Source: Candidatus Nitrosopumilus sp. (lineage in GTDB: Archaea > Thermoproteota > Nitrososphaeria > Nitrososphaerales > Nitrosopumilaceae). From it: a DNA stretch of 62,417 nucleotides. The notes beneath the pieces were generated by a model that was given only the letters and a program-made list of their open reading frames with translations, had not been told where the DNA came from and ran no database searches. The translations under genes were made by a program, and so were the position numbers. The stretch spans positions 1-62,417 of the forward strand of contig JAOTSS010000003.1 in the NCBI GenBank assembly GCA_029864805.1, read 5' to 3'. Position 1 is the first letter of the stretch. Every line of letters starts with the position of its first letter. This document shows, piece by piece, positions 19,010-26,887 of the stretch.

Positions 19010-20296
19010 ATGGATAATTCAGATATTCATATGATTTACGTTCTATTAGATGGAGTGGGGGATCTTCCACATCCAGATTTACAAGGAAAAACTCCATTGG
19101 AAGCTGCAAAAACTCCAACTTTGGACAAGATTGCAAGTAACGGGCGTATAGGAGAAGTAATTTCGGTTGGAAAAGGAATTGCCCCAGAGTCAGACATTGC
19201 TGTTTTCAATATGTTAGGATACAAATTCAATCATGCAGAGTATGCGGGAAGAGGAGTGATCGAAGCCATTGGAATTGGGATTGACTTTAAAGATGGGGAT
19301 TTAGCATTAAGAGGGAATTATTCGACACTAAATGATGACGAAGTAATAATAGATAGAAGAGCAGGTAGGAATATTGAAAAAGAAGATGCAGATGGAGTTG
19401 CAAAAGAAATTGAAGAAAAAATAAAATTGTCAAGTCCAAACACATCTGTGGTAGTAGCCCCTACAATTGGCCACAGGGTTACAGTTAGAATTAGAGCAGA
19501 CTCTAGAAAACTTTCTTCGAGAATCACCAATACAGATCCAGCATATAGCAACATTGGAGGTATGGGGGTAGCAAAAGCAGTTGGTGATTTTCTAAAAATT
19601 GAAAAATGTTTACCCTTAGAAGACGATGAAGATTCAAAATTCACTGCAAATATTGTTAATGAGTTTTCGGAACAATCAATCAGAATTATGAAAGAAAGTC
19701 AAATTAATAAAAAAAGAAAAGAGCAGGGAAAGAAGCAACTTAGTTGTATTTTACTAAGAGATGCAGGAAACAAATATCCAGATGTAATTCCAATTAATGA
19801 AAAATATGCTATGAAATTTTCATGTATCGTAGATATGCCAGTAGAGCTTGGAATCTCAGATGTTTTAAAGATGAAAGCATTTGAAGCTGGAGGATTGACA
19901 GATTATGAAGAAAAGGCCAAAGTAGCAGCAAAAGCAATGGAGACTCAAAATTCAATTTATGTTCACCTCAAGGGACCAGATGAATTTGGTCACGATGGAG
20001 ACGCAGTTGGCAAGATGAGAAACATTGAAGAGATTGATCAGAGATTTTTCAAAACACTTGTTGAAAATATTGATTCAAGTAAAGTTGCAATTGTCATATC
20101 TGCTGATCATTCCACACCATGTATCAATAAAGGTCACAGTGATGATCCAGTACCAGTTTTAATTTCAGCTGATTTTATTCAAAATGATGGAACTACCAGA
20201 ATGACTGAAGAGCAAGCAAAGAAAGGAAGTATAGGTTTGCTTCAAGGTGCAGAAGTAGTTCCAAAAGCTCTAGAATTAATTAAATCTCAAAAATAG
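19010..20296 (+). CDS. apgM: Cofactor-independent phosphoglycerate mutase, archaeal type
   Basis: 428 aa. The alkaline-phosphatase superfamily metal site starts with LLDGVGDLPHPDL. PESDIAVFNMLGY holds the catalytic Ser, and KGPDEFGHDGD and ISADHSTPC carry further metal ligands. It interconverts 3- and 2-phosphoglycerate. An AAAGGAGGT sequence lies 30 nt upstream, too far for a classic ribosome site, behind a TTTAAAG box. The 3' end overlaps the convergent DUF309 gene by 17 bp. Confidence 0.93.
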   Translation: MDNSDIHMIYVLLDGVGDLPHPDLQGKTPLEAAKTPTLDKIASNGRIGEVISVGKGIAPESDIAVFNMLGYKFNHAEYAGRGVIEAIGIGIDFKDGDLALRGNYSTLNDDEVIIDRRAGRNIEKEDADGVAKEIEEKIKLSSPNTSVVVAPTIGHRVTVRIRADSRKLSSRITNTDPAYSNIGGMGVAKAVGDFLKIEKCLPLEDDEDSKFTANIVNEFSEQSIRIMKESQINKKRKEQGKKQLSCILLRDAGNKYPDVIPINEKYAMKFSCIVDMPVELGISDVLKMKAFEAGGLTDYEEKAKVAAKAMETQNSIYVHLKGPDEFGHDGDAVGKMRNIEEIDQRFFKTLVENIDSSKVAIVISADHSTPCINKGHSDDPVPVLISADFIQNDGTTRMTEEQAKKGSIGLLQGAEVVPKALELIKSQK

Positions 20297-20840
20297 TCAG
20301 CTTGTTTTCTTGTTGCATTTTTACAGCCATTTTTCTAATTCTATCAATATCAATTGAATGATACATCGAGGGTGAATCTACTAGTTTATCTAAGACTCTT
20401 TTGAGCATTCCAATTCCAATACTAACATCATTTTTTTGAGCGTGAGCTAATGCTACTGCCATGAGAATAATTCCTTGTACAAGTTCTTTTTCTCTACCAA
20501 AACATTGTTTCCAAACACCTTCAAATGCCTCATGGCTCTCCCAAAATCGTTCATTGTTAAAGTAGAAAATACCATCGGCAATTCCTTTTTCTTTTTCAAT
20601 CTCCTCTTCTATGACATGTCGAATATTGTCAATAGGACCAATAGGAGATAATTTTTCAACAATGGTGTCAAGATCTTCTTTTTCAACAGCCACATCTAAC
20701 TCCACAAATTTACTGGCAACTCGTGCAATCCTAACTGATGCATCCATATCAGATGACAGATCTCTTGCTCTGTAAACGATTTCACGTGATTGTTCAGGTG
20801 AATATCCAGTATTTTTGAAATGAAGCATGTAACGTTCCAC
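20280..20840 (-). CDS. DUF309-domain protein
   Basis: 186 aa. The helical signature FYFNNERFWESHEAFE GVWKQ continues with GREKELVQGIILMAVAL, which is characteristic of DUF309 (residues ~90-150). The N-terminal third is a separate small domain (YSPEQSREIVYRARDLSSDM). The biochemical role is unknown. It converges on apgM. Confidence 0.85.
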   Translation of the reverse strand: MERYMLHFKNTGYSPEQSREIVYRARDLSSDMDASVRIARVASKFVELDVAVEKEDLDTIVEKLSPIGPIDNIRHVIEEEIEKEKGIADGIFYFNNERFWESHEAFEGVWKQCFGREKELVQGIILMAVALAHAQKNDVSIGIGMLKRVLDKLVDSPSMYHSIDIDRIRKMAVKMQQENKLTIFEI

Positions 20841-20924
20841 GGTAATATTCTGGAAAGATTTCTTAAATTTCTTCGCTAATTCCCAATCAAGGTTTATATG
20901 AAATATCCAAAGGATTTTTAATAC

Positions 20925-21317
20925 ATGTCCATCATCGAAACGGTCACAGACGTAGATAATACCTTTTTATCTAGAAGAGAGCTCACGTGCAATTTTGCAG
21001 GATTGGGCGGAAAACTCAAAAGTATGGAGGCCACAGATATGGTTACAAAAGAATTCAAGCTAGATGGCAAAGTTGTAATTCCAATGAGACTTAGAACTCA
21101 TGTAGGGAAATCACATGTTACAGGTACTTTCTATGTTTATGATGATGAAAATTTGGCAAAAAAACATGTCAATCCAACAATTTTCTCAAGAATTGAAAAA
21201 ATCAAGGCAAAATTGGCAGAGGCCAAAGCAGCAGAGACATCTGGAGAAGCATCAGATGAAGTGAAAGCAGAAGATACAATACCTGAAGAATCAAAAGCAG
21301 AGGAGAAAGACAAGTAA
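20925..21317 (+). CDS. rps24e: 30S ribosomal protein S24e
   Basis: 130 aa. [26 protein letters not shown] and TGTFYVYDD match S24e. The C-terminal 35 residues are an Ala/Glu/Lys tail ([15 protein letters not shown]) longer than in most archaea. A GTTTATATG TATA box lies about 33 nt upstream. Its stop (TAATG) overlaps the S27ae start, the usual archaeal pairing. Confidence 0.93.
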   Translation: MSIIETVTDVDNTFLSRRELTCNFAGLGGKLKSMEATDMVTKEFKLDGKVVIPMRLRTHVGKSHVTGTFYVYDDENLAKKHVNPTIFSRIEKIKAKLAEAKAAETSGEASDEVKAEDTIPEESKAEEKDK

Positions 21318-21502
21318 TGCCGGTAGAACAAAAAGGCAAGAAAGGCTCCAGTCCAAATGTTTACAAATATTTCAAAGTAGATGGAGACAAAGTTACAAGA
21401 ATTAGAAAGATTTGCTCTAGATGTGGAAAAGGTGTTTTCATGTCAGAGCACGAAAACAGACATACTTGTGGAAAATGTGGACTGACTGAGTTCAATCAGT
21501 AA
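21317..21502 (+). CDS. rps27ae: 30S ribosomal protein S27ae
   Basis: 61 aa zinc-ribbon ribosomal protein. Cys pairs CSRC and CGKC with [11 protein letters not shown] are diagnostic. It overlaps the S24e stop by one base. Kae1, which often follows in archaea, is not here; a convergent HExxH protein gene follows instead. Confidence 0.95.
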   Translation: MPVEQKGKKGSSPNVYKYFKVDGDKVTRIRKICSRCGKGVFMSEHENRHTCGKCGLTEFNQ

Positions 21503-21530
21503 CAACAAAAACACTATAATATTTTCTAAA

Positions 21531-22238
21531 TTAATACAATCTTTTTTGGTGAATTTTAGAACTTTTTTCTTCTAATTGTTCAATTTTTGAAACAAATTCT
21601 GGTACAAGTTTTATTTTAGAAAAAGATTCAGCAGATAATTTGACATTATTAACATCTAGTGAAATATTTGATTTAGGAAGATTTTTGTCAGCCCAAAATT
21701 TCATCACTTTATCTTCAAGTTTGTAATCACGAAAGCCAGAAGGGAATTTTTGTGTAATGTGATTTAACAAAGTACGATCTTTGAAGACAACTCTAGGTTC
21801 AAACAATCGTGTTTCATCAGTATAAACATTTTCAAATAGATTTCCAGAGATTTCATCAGAGAGCAACTCCATCTTTGAAATTTTTCTCATCAATTCTAAG
21901 AAATGTAAAAACTCATGTGCCAAAATTGCATGAATTGTGCCTTTAAGCCCATAAGCAATTAAAGGTGCAGATATTTGAATTACAACCTGAAATTTATCAT
22001 CAACCATTACAGGAATTGTTCTTGCAAATAATATTCCAAATTCATAAGAATTAGGATCTGAAGAAGACAGTACAAGTGAAGGCTCCACATATACAACAGG
22101 ATATTTAATCCCAGATGCTTTTTCAATTCGATTTATTCCTGCAATGACAATTGGAAAACGTTCTACTACAAGATCATAGACATCATGAGGGATTATTCCT
22201 TTTGAATATGCATCTTTAAAACGTATTAGCGGATCCAA
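21531..22238 (-). CDS. Predicted zinc metallopeptidase-like protein (HEFLH)
   Basis: 235 aa without signal peptide or membrane segment. An HExxH motif (LAHEFLHFLELM) sits near residue 107, and an acidic residue follows ~35 residues later (ETRLFEPRV) that could be the third ligand. The frame starts MDPLIRFKDAYSKG. I do not recognise a named family; protease activity is inferred from the motif only. Confidence 0.75.
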   Translation of the reverse strand: MDPLIRFKDAYSKGIIPHDVYDLVVERFPIVIAGINRIEKASGIKYPVVYVEPSLVLSSSDPNSYEFGILFARTIPVMVDDKFQVVIQISAPLIAYGLKGTIHAILAHEFLHFLELMRKISKMELLSDEISGNLFENVYTDETRLFEPRVVFKDRTLLNHITQKFPSGFRDYKLEDKVMKFWADKNLPKSNISLDVNNVKLSAESFSKIKLVPEFVSKIEQLEEKSSKIHQKRLY

Positions 22239-22280
22239 TATTACTCCTTGACAAGTTTGAATGTAAAAGGGTTAGTTTGT

Positions 22281-22379
22281 TTAGGATCTTGGTTTTCCAG
22301 ATTTTGCTTTCTTTTTTTTACGGGTTTCAGCTCGTTGATCAGCATGTCTTTGATGTTTACCTTTTTTTCTTATTGGCAT
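22281..22379 (-). CDS. Small basic protein (32 aa)
   Basis: Reads MPIRKKGKHQRHADQRAETR then a KKKK-rich tail. Over 40% of the residues are Lys/Arg, which suggests a nucleic-acid or ribosome-associated peptide. The intact frame, dense basic composition and position just upstream of the HExxH gene on the same strand support it as a real gene. Confidence 0.55.
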   Translation of the reverse strand: MPIRKKGKHQRHADQRAETRKKKKAKSGKPRS

Positions 22380-22488
22380 GATGTTTTACCATATTCAGAG
22401 GTAGTTAATTGTTATCATTCATAGGAAAAACAACATAAAATCATTAACCGATTTAATAAAAAATATTTTGATAATCGAAATAGACAGT

Positions 22489-22560
22489 ATGAAAATATTA
22501 TTGGTTGCATCTGCATGGTATGTCCTCGCTCTTTCAATCTATTCTTCAACCAAGCAATGA
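22489..22560 (+). CDS. Tiny single-helix membrane peptide (23 aa)
   Basis: MKILLVASAWYVLALSIYSS followed by TKQ. One hydrophobic helix of ~18 residues with a Lys at the N-terminus. An AAAATATTTTG TATA-like box lies about 25 nt upstream, consistent with a leaderless start. It could be a chance ORF, but similar peptides are frequent in this region. Confidence 0.4.
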   Translation: MKILLVASAWYVLALSIYSSTKQ

Positions 22561-22771
22561 ATACACATTTTCTTGTTCTGTATGGTAAACCATGCAAAAT
22601 TATGAACAAATCCTTTCTTACATTCAGTCAAGAATCAAGGTATCTTGAGTGATGATTTGAAGTAACAAAGTTAGATAACATCTCGATCAGAGTCAACTAG
22701 AATATCGATCCTTGAAATTACACCTAACCCCAGATAAACAAACGTTACAAGGATCATGCTAAATTTTTCAT

Positions 22772-22915
22772 TCCCTCAGTAAATGGTCTATTAGGGAGTT
22801 CATCGTCAAAATCAAAGACCGAGATTATTTGGATTTCCAGTCAGCAGCTGAAAACTCAGGTCTAAGAGTAGATGAAAAGATCTCAGAAATAATTCAGTAC
22901 TATCTCATCATATAG
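22772..22915 (+). pseudogene. C-terminal gene fragment without start codon
   Basis: 48 codons open in one frame (KWSIREFIVKIKDRDYLDF, then AAENSGLRVDEKISEIIQYY) ending in TAG. The composition is protein-like: amphipathic helices and balanced charge. No ATG, GTG or TTG start is in frame before the upstream stop. Probably the tail of a decayed gene. Family not recognised. Confidence 0.4.
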
Positions 22916-22933
22916 CGGAATAGAAAGAAATTC

Positions 22934-23113
22934 TCAAAATAACACCTGAACCCTGACATTGGTGTCTTCTGCTACTATCTGTTTTGCATGAACCTCGCAG
23001 TATCGCATGATCTCCTTGCAAAACGGTTGTCTTGAGTTGCCGCGAAAATAGTAGAACATTAGTTTGACATAGCTTTTGGCATTACATTGGATAATGTTGC
23101 AGATCAAGATCAT
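22934..23113 (-). CDS. 59-aa Cys-containing protein, intact member of a duplicated family
   Basis: Starts MILICNIIQCNAKSYVKLMF and runs to VQVLF. Cysteines at positions 5, 10, 32 and 39 could bind a metal. A decayed copy of the same protein lies at 48396-48547 (LICN..GCNAKA, LMFYHFHGK, SFCK) with a frameshift and stops. The coding frame is intact only here. Function unknown; relation to mobile elements is possible but no transposase motif is seen. Confidence 0.5.
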   Translation of the reverse strand: MILICNIIQCNAKSYVKLMFYYFRGNSRQPFCKEIMRYCEVHAKQIVAEDTNVRVQVLF

Positions 23114-23558
23114 GGATGCTCTATGAAAGATTAAAGGAATAAGTTATTGTGAAATGGGGTGTTGTTCTGCCATTATCTAGATTTAGGCTACGTCTACCCC
23201 ATGAAAAGACGCTGTTGAACTATTACAAACTTTGTATTTAAGATTCACTAATCCATAAATAGTAAAAATGTGTCTAACAGTGATCAGCCAAGGGAATGCA
23301 TCACATACTTTAATCATCCTCTCGGAATGATTGATTTTTCCCTTGGTGCAATACAAGAAATTCAACAATGCTAAATTATATTTCTCCATTAATGATTTTC
23401 ATGTCAAGCTGTCAAGTCCTTTTAGCGCTTCTTTATTTTGATTTTACTTGTGCTCTATCTCCAAGTGAATCTCTAGCTTGTGGGGAGATCTAGTACTGTT
23501 TGGCAGATGAGACAGCAGTAGGGCTGAGATCTAAGATAGATGATTTTAGAAGTTAAGT
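23114..23558. other. Gap with no convincing gene
   Basis: A 68-codon minus frame at 23183-23389 (SERMIKVCDAFPWLITVRH) is open but unrecognised. The rest has no coding-like frame on either strand. Confidence 0.3.
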
Positions 23559-23595
23559 GAATGGTTATTGCATAATCTTGTATAGAATTATGAAA
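23559..23595 (+). repeat. 37-bp direct repeat, copy A
   Basis: GAATGGTTATTGCATAATCT begins a 37-bp unit that recurs at 23937 with 33 of 37 positions identical. It lies 29 bp before tRNA-Pro; copy B lies 238 bp after it. The pair could be scars of an insertion or duplicated 3' ends. Confidence 0.7.
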
Positions 23596-23624
23596 TTAAA
23601 TAATCATTTTATGCTCATCTTGAG

Positions 23625-23698
23625 GGGGACGTAGGTTAGCTTGGTATACTGCCAGCCTCGGGTGCTGGAGATCATGGGTTCAAATCCCATCGTCCCCA
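23625..23698 (+). tRNA. tRNA-Pro (anticodon CGG)
   Basis: The cloverleaf is complete. The acceptor GGGGACG (23625-23631) pairs with CGTCCCC (23691-23697) and the discriminator is A. The anticodon stem CCAGC/GCTGG encloses CTCGGGT with CGG at positions 34-36. The T-arm ATGGG-TTCAAAT-CCCAT is canonical. No intron and no encoded CCA. It decodes CCG. Confidence 0.96.
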
Positions 23699-23764
23699 GA
23701 CAATTATACTATGTAATATTACAAATCCATTAAACTCTGAAAAATTATTCAAAATTATTGTATC

Positions 23765-23896
23765 TCAAAAGAAACTATCCAACTTCACCAGATGCGCAAC
23801 ATGCCAAACGCACTTTCTATGATACCAATGATCACACCTGATCCTGCATTTGTCAAACGGAAGTTGCTTTTTGCATAGGATGCAGGCAATAATCAT
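23765..23896 (-). CDS. 43-aa PHD/RING-like zinc finger, intact member of a dispersed family
   Basis: Starts MIIACILCKKQLPFDKCRIR and continues CDHWYHRKCVWH. Ligands C5-x2-C8, C17-x3-C21, H26-x2-C29 with the W-Y-H core look like the second half of a PHD finger. Decayed copies at 30990-31117 and 48894-49004 share its start (MIIA) or tail (DHWYH.KCVWHV.HL). Conservation of the ligand pattern supports this reading frame over the opposite strand. Function unknown; protein or nucleic-acid binding is a guess. Confidence 0.55.
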   Translation of the reverse strand: MIIACILCKKQLPFDKCRIRCDHWYHRKCVWHVAHLVKLDSFF

Positions 23897-23936
23897 GATG
23901 ACTTGTGAGATGGATTAGTGGGATTGGCTTAAGAGA

Positions 23937-23973
23937 GAATGGTTATTGCATAATCTCATACAGAATTTTGAAA
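23937..23973 (+). repeat. 37-bp direct repeat, copy B
   Basis: Second copy of the unit at 23559-23595 (33/37 identical). It lies at the 3' side of the tiny membrane peptide gene at 23992. Confidence 0.7.
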
Positions 23974-23991
23974 CAAGTCTGACGTGCATTA

Positions 23992-24072
23992 TCAAACGCT
24001 GTTGATAATGGTTGTTATCACATATGCACATACTGCAACTGCTGCCATAATTATCGGTAATTTCAGAGACAT
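23992..24072 (-). CDS. Tiny membrane peptide (26 aa)
   Basis: MSLKLPIIMAAVAVCAYVIT then TIINSV. One clean hydrophobic helix after a short basic N-terminus. An overlapping frame (23915-24097) is Cys/His-rich but less convincing. The call rests on composition alone. Confidence 0.4.
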   Translation of the reverse strand: MSLKLPIIMAAVAVCAYVITTIINSV

Positions 24073-24158
24073 GTTGTGAGGTATCTTGTTTTGCCAATAA
24101 GTATTACAATGGTTTTGAATTACTCCTCTTAATCAATCCATCAAAATTTAATCCATGA

Positions 24159-24431
24159 TCAAACACGTCGTACTGATAATGAAATCTTCCTTGTGAGGGA
24201 GGGAATCTTGTGTATTACAATTCCATGAGAGTTATTTTGACTAGATAGATCTTCGCGGTAGATGTAACAAACGAATAATATCTTGAGATTTTGAAAATAA
24301 TTGAGAAGTGTTTGGTAAATACGGAGGCATTCCATTATTTTGTTACAATTAGGGCAAACTACAACTGAAATATGTGTGTCCACGATCAATTCAAAATTGC
24401 ATTCTCGGCATATCCAGACTGTCATTGCCAT
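24159..24431 (-). CDS. Zinc-ribbon protein with unusual tail
   Basis: 90 aa. The first 33 residues are a clear zinc ribbon: ICRECNFEL and VVCPNCNKIM. The remaining ~57 residues (FQNLKILFVCYIYREDL...) do not look like a conserved domain, so an original ribbon protein may have been shifted into another frame. A TTTTATT box ~28 nt before the first ATG supports a leaderless start at 24431; the ATG at 24425 is an alternative. Confidence 0.5.
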   Translation of the reverse strand: MAMTVWICRECNFELIVDTHISVVVCPNCNKIMECLRIYQTLLNYFQNLKILFVCYIYREDLSSQNNSHGIVIHKIPSLTRKISLSVRRV

Positions 24432-24514
24432 TGTATCGCAGTTATGGGAAACTCAAATAAAATATTGATTATCTGAGAAGTTAACATTTGTTCAATGAGA
24501 AGTGTTTAGAATAT

Positions 24515-24640
24515 CTATTTGAACAAGGTATAAAGATAAAATGTTCCAACCAATCCTAAAACAACAATCCAATAAGTCCACGGCATGTGTTTCGGTTTTT
24601 TTGAAGGATATACGGAATTTTTTATGTCTTTAAGTTGCAC
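24515..24640 (-). CDS. Small membrane protein (41 aa, GTG start)
   Basis: Starts VQLKDIKNSVYPSKKPKHMP, then a helix WTYWIVVLGLVGTFYLYTLF and a Lys. A TATATAC box lies about 24 nt before the GTG, exactly as expected for a leaderless transcript, and an upstream in-frame TGA excludes longer versions. Function unknown. Confidence 0.6.
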   Translation of the reverse strand: MQLKDIKNSVYPSKKPKHMPWTYWIVVLGLVGTFYLYTLFK

Positions 24641-24899
24641 AATATCAATACATGTTCATTGTATATAGACACACATCATCAAATCTTTAACATTCGTCTA
24701 AAATAGGACCTCATCATATCATCATCTATTGTATAGCAAACATGTGATGCAGTCGATTTCTTTTTCTTTGTTGATGCCAAATAATGATTTGACTGAATTA
24801 ATCATTAAGAGAAGTAAAAGGTAATCAGTCACAAAGTTGTAAATTAAAATATATTGAAAACGCTTAGTCCATATAGTTGGTTCATAAGTATATAGTTAC

Positions 24900-24986
24900 A
24901 TGAGATTATTTGTAACAGGTAAAAAAAGAGGTAGATTAATTGAAGATCATCTTGTTAAAACATCTATGGAAATGTGGGTGGAATGA
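24900..24986 (+). CDS. Small basic peptide (28 aa)
   Basis: MRLFVTGKKRGRLIEDHLVK continues TSMEMWVE. Its stop abuts the ATG of the next membrane peptide. An AAGTATATAG box lies just upstream. Probably a two-gene unit; unknown function. Confidence 0.45.
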   Translation: MRLFVTGKKRGRLIEDHLVKTSMEMWVE

Positions 24987-25064
24987 ATGAAAAATAAGAA
25001 AATCGACATGGCGTTTGCAATTCCTTTTGTATTACTTGTCGGAATGATCATAATCTTACCATAA
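24987..25064 (+). CDS. Tiny membrane peptide (25 aa)
   Basis: MKNKKIDMAFAIPFVLLVGM then IIILP. A basic N-terminus followed by one hydrophobic helix. Directly adjacent to the preceding ORF with no gap, so translation is likely coupled. Confidence 0.45.
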   Translation: MKNKKIDMAFAIPFVLLVGMIIILP

Positions 25065-25222
25065 CAGCATTCAGTCATTTTAGGGACAAAGCATCTAAAA
25101 ATTACTTATGATAAATGCTCTTGTACAATCACTTTTTGCCTCTATCCATCCCTTACACGAGTTAAATTTTTGTTCCCTAGGCCGTTTTGTATAGTTCAGG
25201 TAGACGTATTTGGGAGGTTTTT

Positions 25223-25375
25223 ATGTGTAGGTTTGACATAGTATGCGTGTCAGAATTTCTTGTTTGTTCAAATTGTGGTTTAAAGTATTCTACAAATGAT
25301 CATCAATCATGTTCTCATTGTCACTTTACAATCAAGCGTGTTACATTAGTTAAGGAACTTCACGCAGGATATTAA
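25223..25375 (+). CDS. Zinc-ribbon protein (50 aa)
   Basis: MCRFDIVCVSEFLVCSNCGL, then HQSCSHCHF: two CxxC pairs spaced as a zinc ribbon. The start was chosen at 25223 because a strong Shine-Dalgarno GGGAGGT ends 4 nt upstream and a TTTGTATA box lies about 33 nt before it. The frame upstream (from TTG 25187) lies in the leader. Confidence 0.7.
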   Translation: MCRFDIVCVSEFLVCSNCGLKYSTNDHQSCSHCHFTIKRVTLVKELHAGY

Positions 25376-25496
25376 TTTCAGGCGCATTATCTTTAGCGTT
25401 GAAAAGAGAGTTTAGAAAAAAGAGATTAGAAAATAAAAAAGAATATTTGAAAATAATCAAGTTTAAAATTAATCAAACAAAACTAGTCTAAATCTT

Positions 25497-25625
25497 CTAC
25501 TTTTGGTGTTTTTGGTAACATTCTTTACAATATACTGGTCTGTCTGCTTTTGGTTCAAAAGGAACCTCAGTTTCTTTTTTGCAGTCAGCACAGGTACATT
25601 TGTACATTTTTCTGTCTTGTGACAT
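25497..25625 (-). CDS. Zinc-ribbon protein of the CADCKKETEVPFEP family (42 aa)
   Basis: MSQDRKMYKCTCADCKKETE, then VPFEPKADRPVYCKECY. The C-x-C-x2-C...P-F-x-P...R-P-V-Y-C-x2-C pattern is a widespread small zinc-ribbon protein in archaea and bacteria, of unknown function. Intact frame and high similarity to the family pattern make this a real gene. Confidence 0.85.
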   Translation of the reverse strand: MSQDRKMYKCTCADCKKETEVPFEPKADRPVYCKECYQKHQK

Positions 25626-25707
25626 AATTCACAGAAAGTTCTTTCCTATAAGAATGAGCGTATTGGAGATCAGATTCTAAATAAACGGTTCAAATTAGAT
25701 AATTAAA

Positions 25708-25896
25708 TCAACTTTCATATTCAATAGTTCTCATGCCAAAACAAGGTTTGTTTCCTTTACTCCAACATTTACAAGAACAAGAAATAGCCTTTCCGGTTTC
25801 CAAGTCTTTTACAACTTTGTGAAAAACGCCCTCTCTAATTTCTGATTCAATCGATATTGTTTCATATCTATCAGGCTCATGATTATAATCAACCAT
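25708..25896 (-). CDS. Small Cys-rich protein (62 aa)
   Basis: Acidic N-terminal half (DYNHEPDRYETISIESE), then VVKDLETGKAISCSCKCW and KPCFGM. Four cysteines CSCKC...C could bind a metal. A GCTTAAGTT TATA box lies 26 nt upstream of the ATG, in a repeated promoter segment shared with the next gene. Confidence 0.75.
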   Translation of the reverse strand: MVDYNHEPDRYETISIESEIREGVFHKVVKDLETGKAISCSCKCWSKGNKPCFGMRTIEYES

Positions 25897-25915
25897 GACT
25901 GTAATCAGATAATTT

Positions 25916-25960
25916 TGAACTTAAGCATATTGTCTGTTCTCAAGAGTTTAGAATCTCTAC
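25916..25960 (-). promoter_or_regulatory. Repeated promoter segment, copy 1
   Basis: On the minus strand AGATTCTAAACTCTTGAGAA leads to ACAGACAATATGCTTAAGTT. The same ~44 bp recurs at 26147-26190, and the GCTTAAGTT core a third time at 26441-26451. It places the TATA-like box 26 nt before the ATG of 25896. Confidence 0.65.
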
Positions 25961-25966
25961 TTACAA

Positions 25967-26125
25967 TTACAAATCAGTACTCAATGTTTTCAATGCAAAA
26001 TTCCCACACTTTGGGCACCGATGTTTTTTCAATAATTCTGTATGAGTTTGCATAGATTTTTTAGAATATGTAAGGTGTTCTCCACAATCTTCACATACAC
26101 CAGGTATGTCTCCTTTAGGAATCAT
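25967..26125 (-). CDS. Zinc-ribbon protein (52 aa)
   Basis: MIPKGDIPGVCEDCGEHLTY, then HRCPKCGNFALKTLS. CEDC and CPKC pairs separated by a helical spacer form a zinc ribbon. Its GCTTAAGTT box is 26 nt before the ATG, in promoter repeat copy 2. Confidence 0.75.
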   Translation of the reverse strand: MIPKGDIPGVCEDCGEHLTYSKKSMQTHTELLKKHRCPKCGNFALKTLSTDL

Positions 26126-26146
26126 GTCTTTCTAAATTCTGTGTTA

Positions 26147-26190
26147 ACTTAAGCGTATTGTCTGTGCTCAAAAGAGTTTAGAATCTATGA
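26147..26190 (-). promoter_or_regulatory. Repeated promoter segment, copy 2
   Basis: Near-identical to copy 1 at 25916-25960 with a few substitutions. It overlaps the stop of the coiled-coil gene upstream and drives the zinc-ribbon gene at 26125. Confidence 0.65.
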
Positions 26191-26406
26191 TTCCTTATCC
26201 TCGATCTTTTTGATTTCTTTTTCTATTTTTTGAATATTCTTGTTCCAAATTCCAATATATTTTTCTATTTTTTCAAGATCTTTTTTAGAATCAGAGTTGG
26301 AGTTAATCAAAGATTCTCTTTTTTCTAAGTGCTGATTCAATCTCTTTTTAGAATCCTCTAACTTTTTGTATTGAAATTCTAAAACCTTTTTTGTGATAAA
26401 ATTCAT
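26185..26406 (-). CDS. Coiled-coil protein (73 aa)
   Basis: Almost entirely heptad-like: KKVLEFQYKKLEDSKKRL, HLEKRESL, DLEKIEKYIG, IQKIEKEIKKIED. No other domain. A third GCTTAAGTT box lies ~41 nt upstream of its ATG, slightly further than for its two neighbours. Unknown function. Confidence 0.7.
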   Translation of the reverse strand: MNFITKKVLEFQYKKLEDSKKRLNQHLEKRESLINSNSDSKKDLEKIEKYIGIWNKNIQKIEKEIKKIEDKES

Positions 26407-26601
26407 AGATATTCAACTGTTATACATTAAATTAGAATATTCAACTTAAGCATATCGTCTATGAAGATAATTCAAAATTTCTTGTAGGATCATTATGAGA
26501 TAAAATAAATGAAAATCGTTAACTATCGCCTGTATTTCGTTTTTTAAAGTGTTCTATATAGATTAGTCTTATTACTTTGTTTAAGCTAACTAATTCTTGA
26601 G

Positions 26602-26697
26602 ATGGCAATGAAACAAGTTTTAAAACAAAAAATAGATCCGGATTCATTTGATCTGGAAACTGTTCTGTTGGGCACATGGGAAACCCAACAAAACTAG
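26602..26697 (+). CDS. Microprotein of the DPDSFDxETxxLGT family (31 aa)
   Basis: MAMKQVLKQKIDPDSFDLET then VLLGTWETQQN. A second, divergent copy is encoded at 30826-30918. Conservation of the DPDSFD-x-ET-x2-LGT core between the two shows the frame is translated. The ATG at 26602 or the one at 26608 could be the start. No known family. Confidence 0.55.
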   Translation: MAMKQVLKQKIDPDSFDLETVLLGTWETQQN

Positions 26698-26887
26698 ATT
26701 ATTTTTTATTTTGAGCAGTTGTTATAGTGTGGAGATGTGCACTTACATTCAACAAGGAACAGATAGCAAATACGCATCATGAAATATTCAAACATCCAGT
26801 ACAAAAGACAGAAACATCAATTCACAACTAAACGTTATTTTTCTTTGTAAAATTACATTACAATTCTAGTTTAGGAGAATTTCTCAG

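Noticed and set aside
22415..22609. 64-codon minus frame over the tiny membrane ORF at 22489
   Set aside because: Overlaps the more plausible hydrophobic ORF; no motif.
23183..23389. 68-codon minus frame
   Set aside because: No motif, no promoter; hydrophobic and aromatic bias typical of AT-rich noise.
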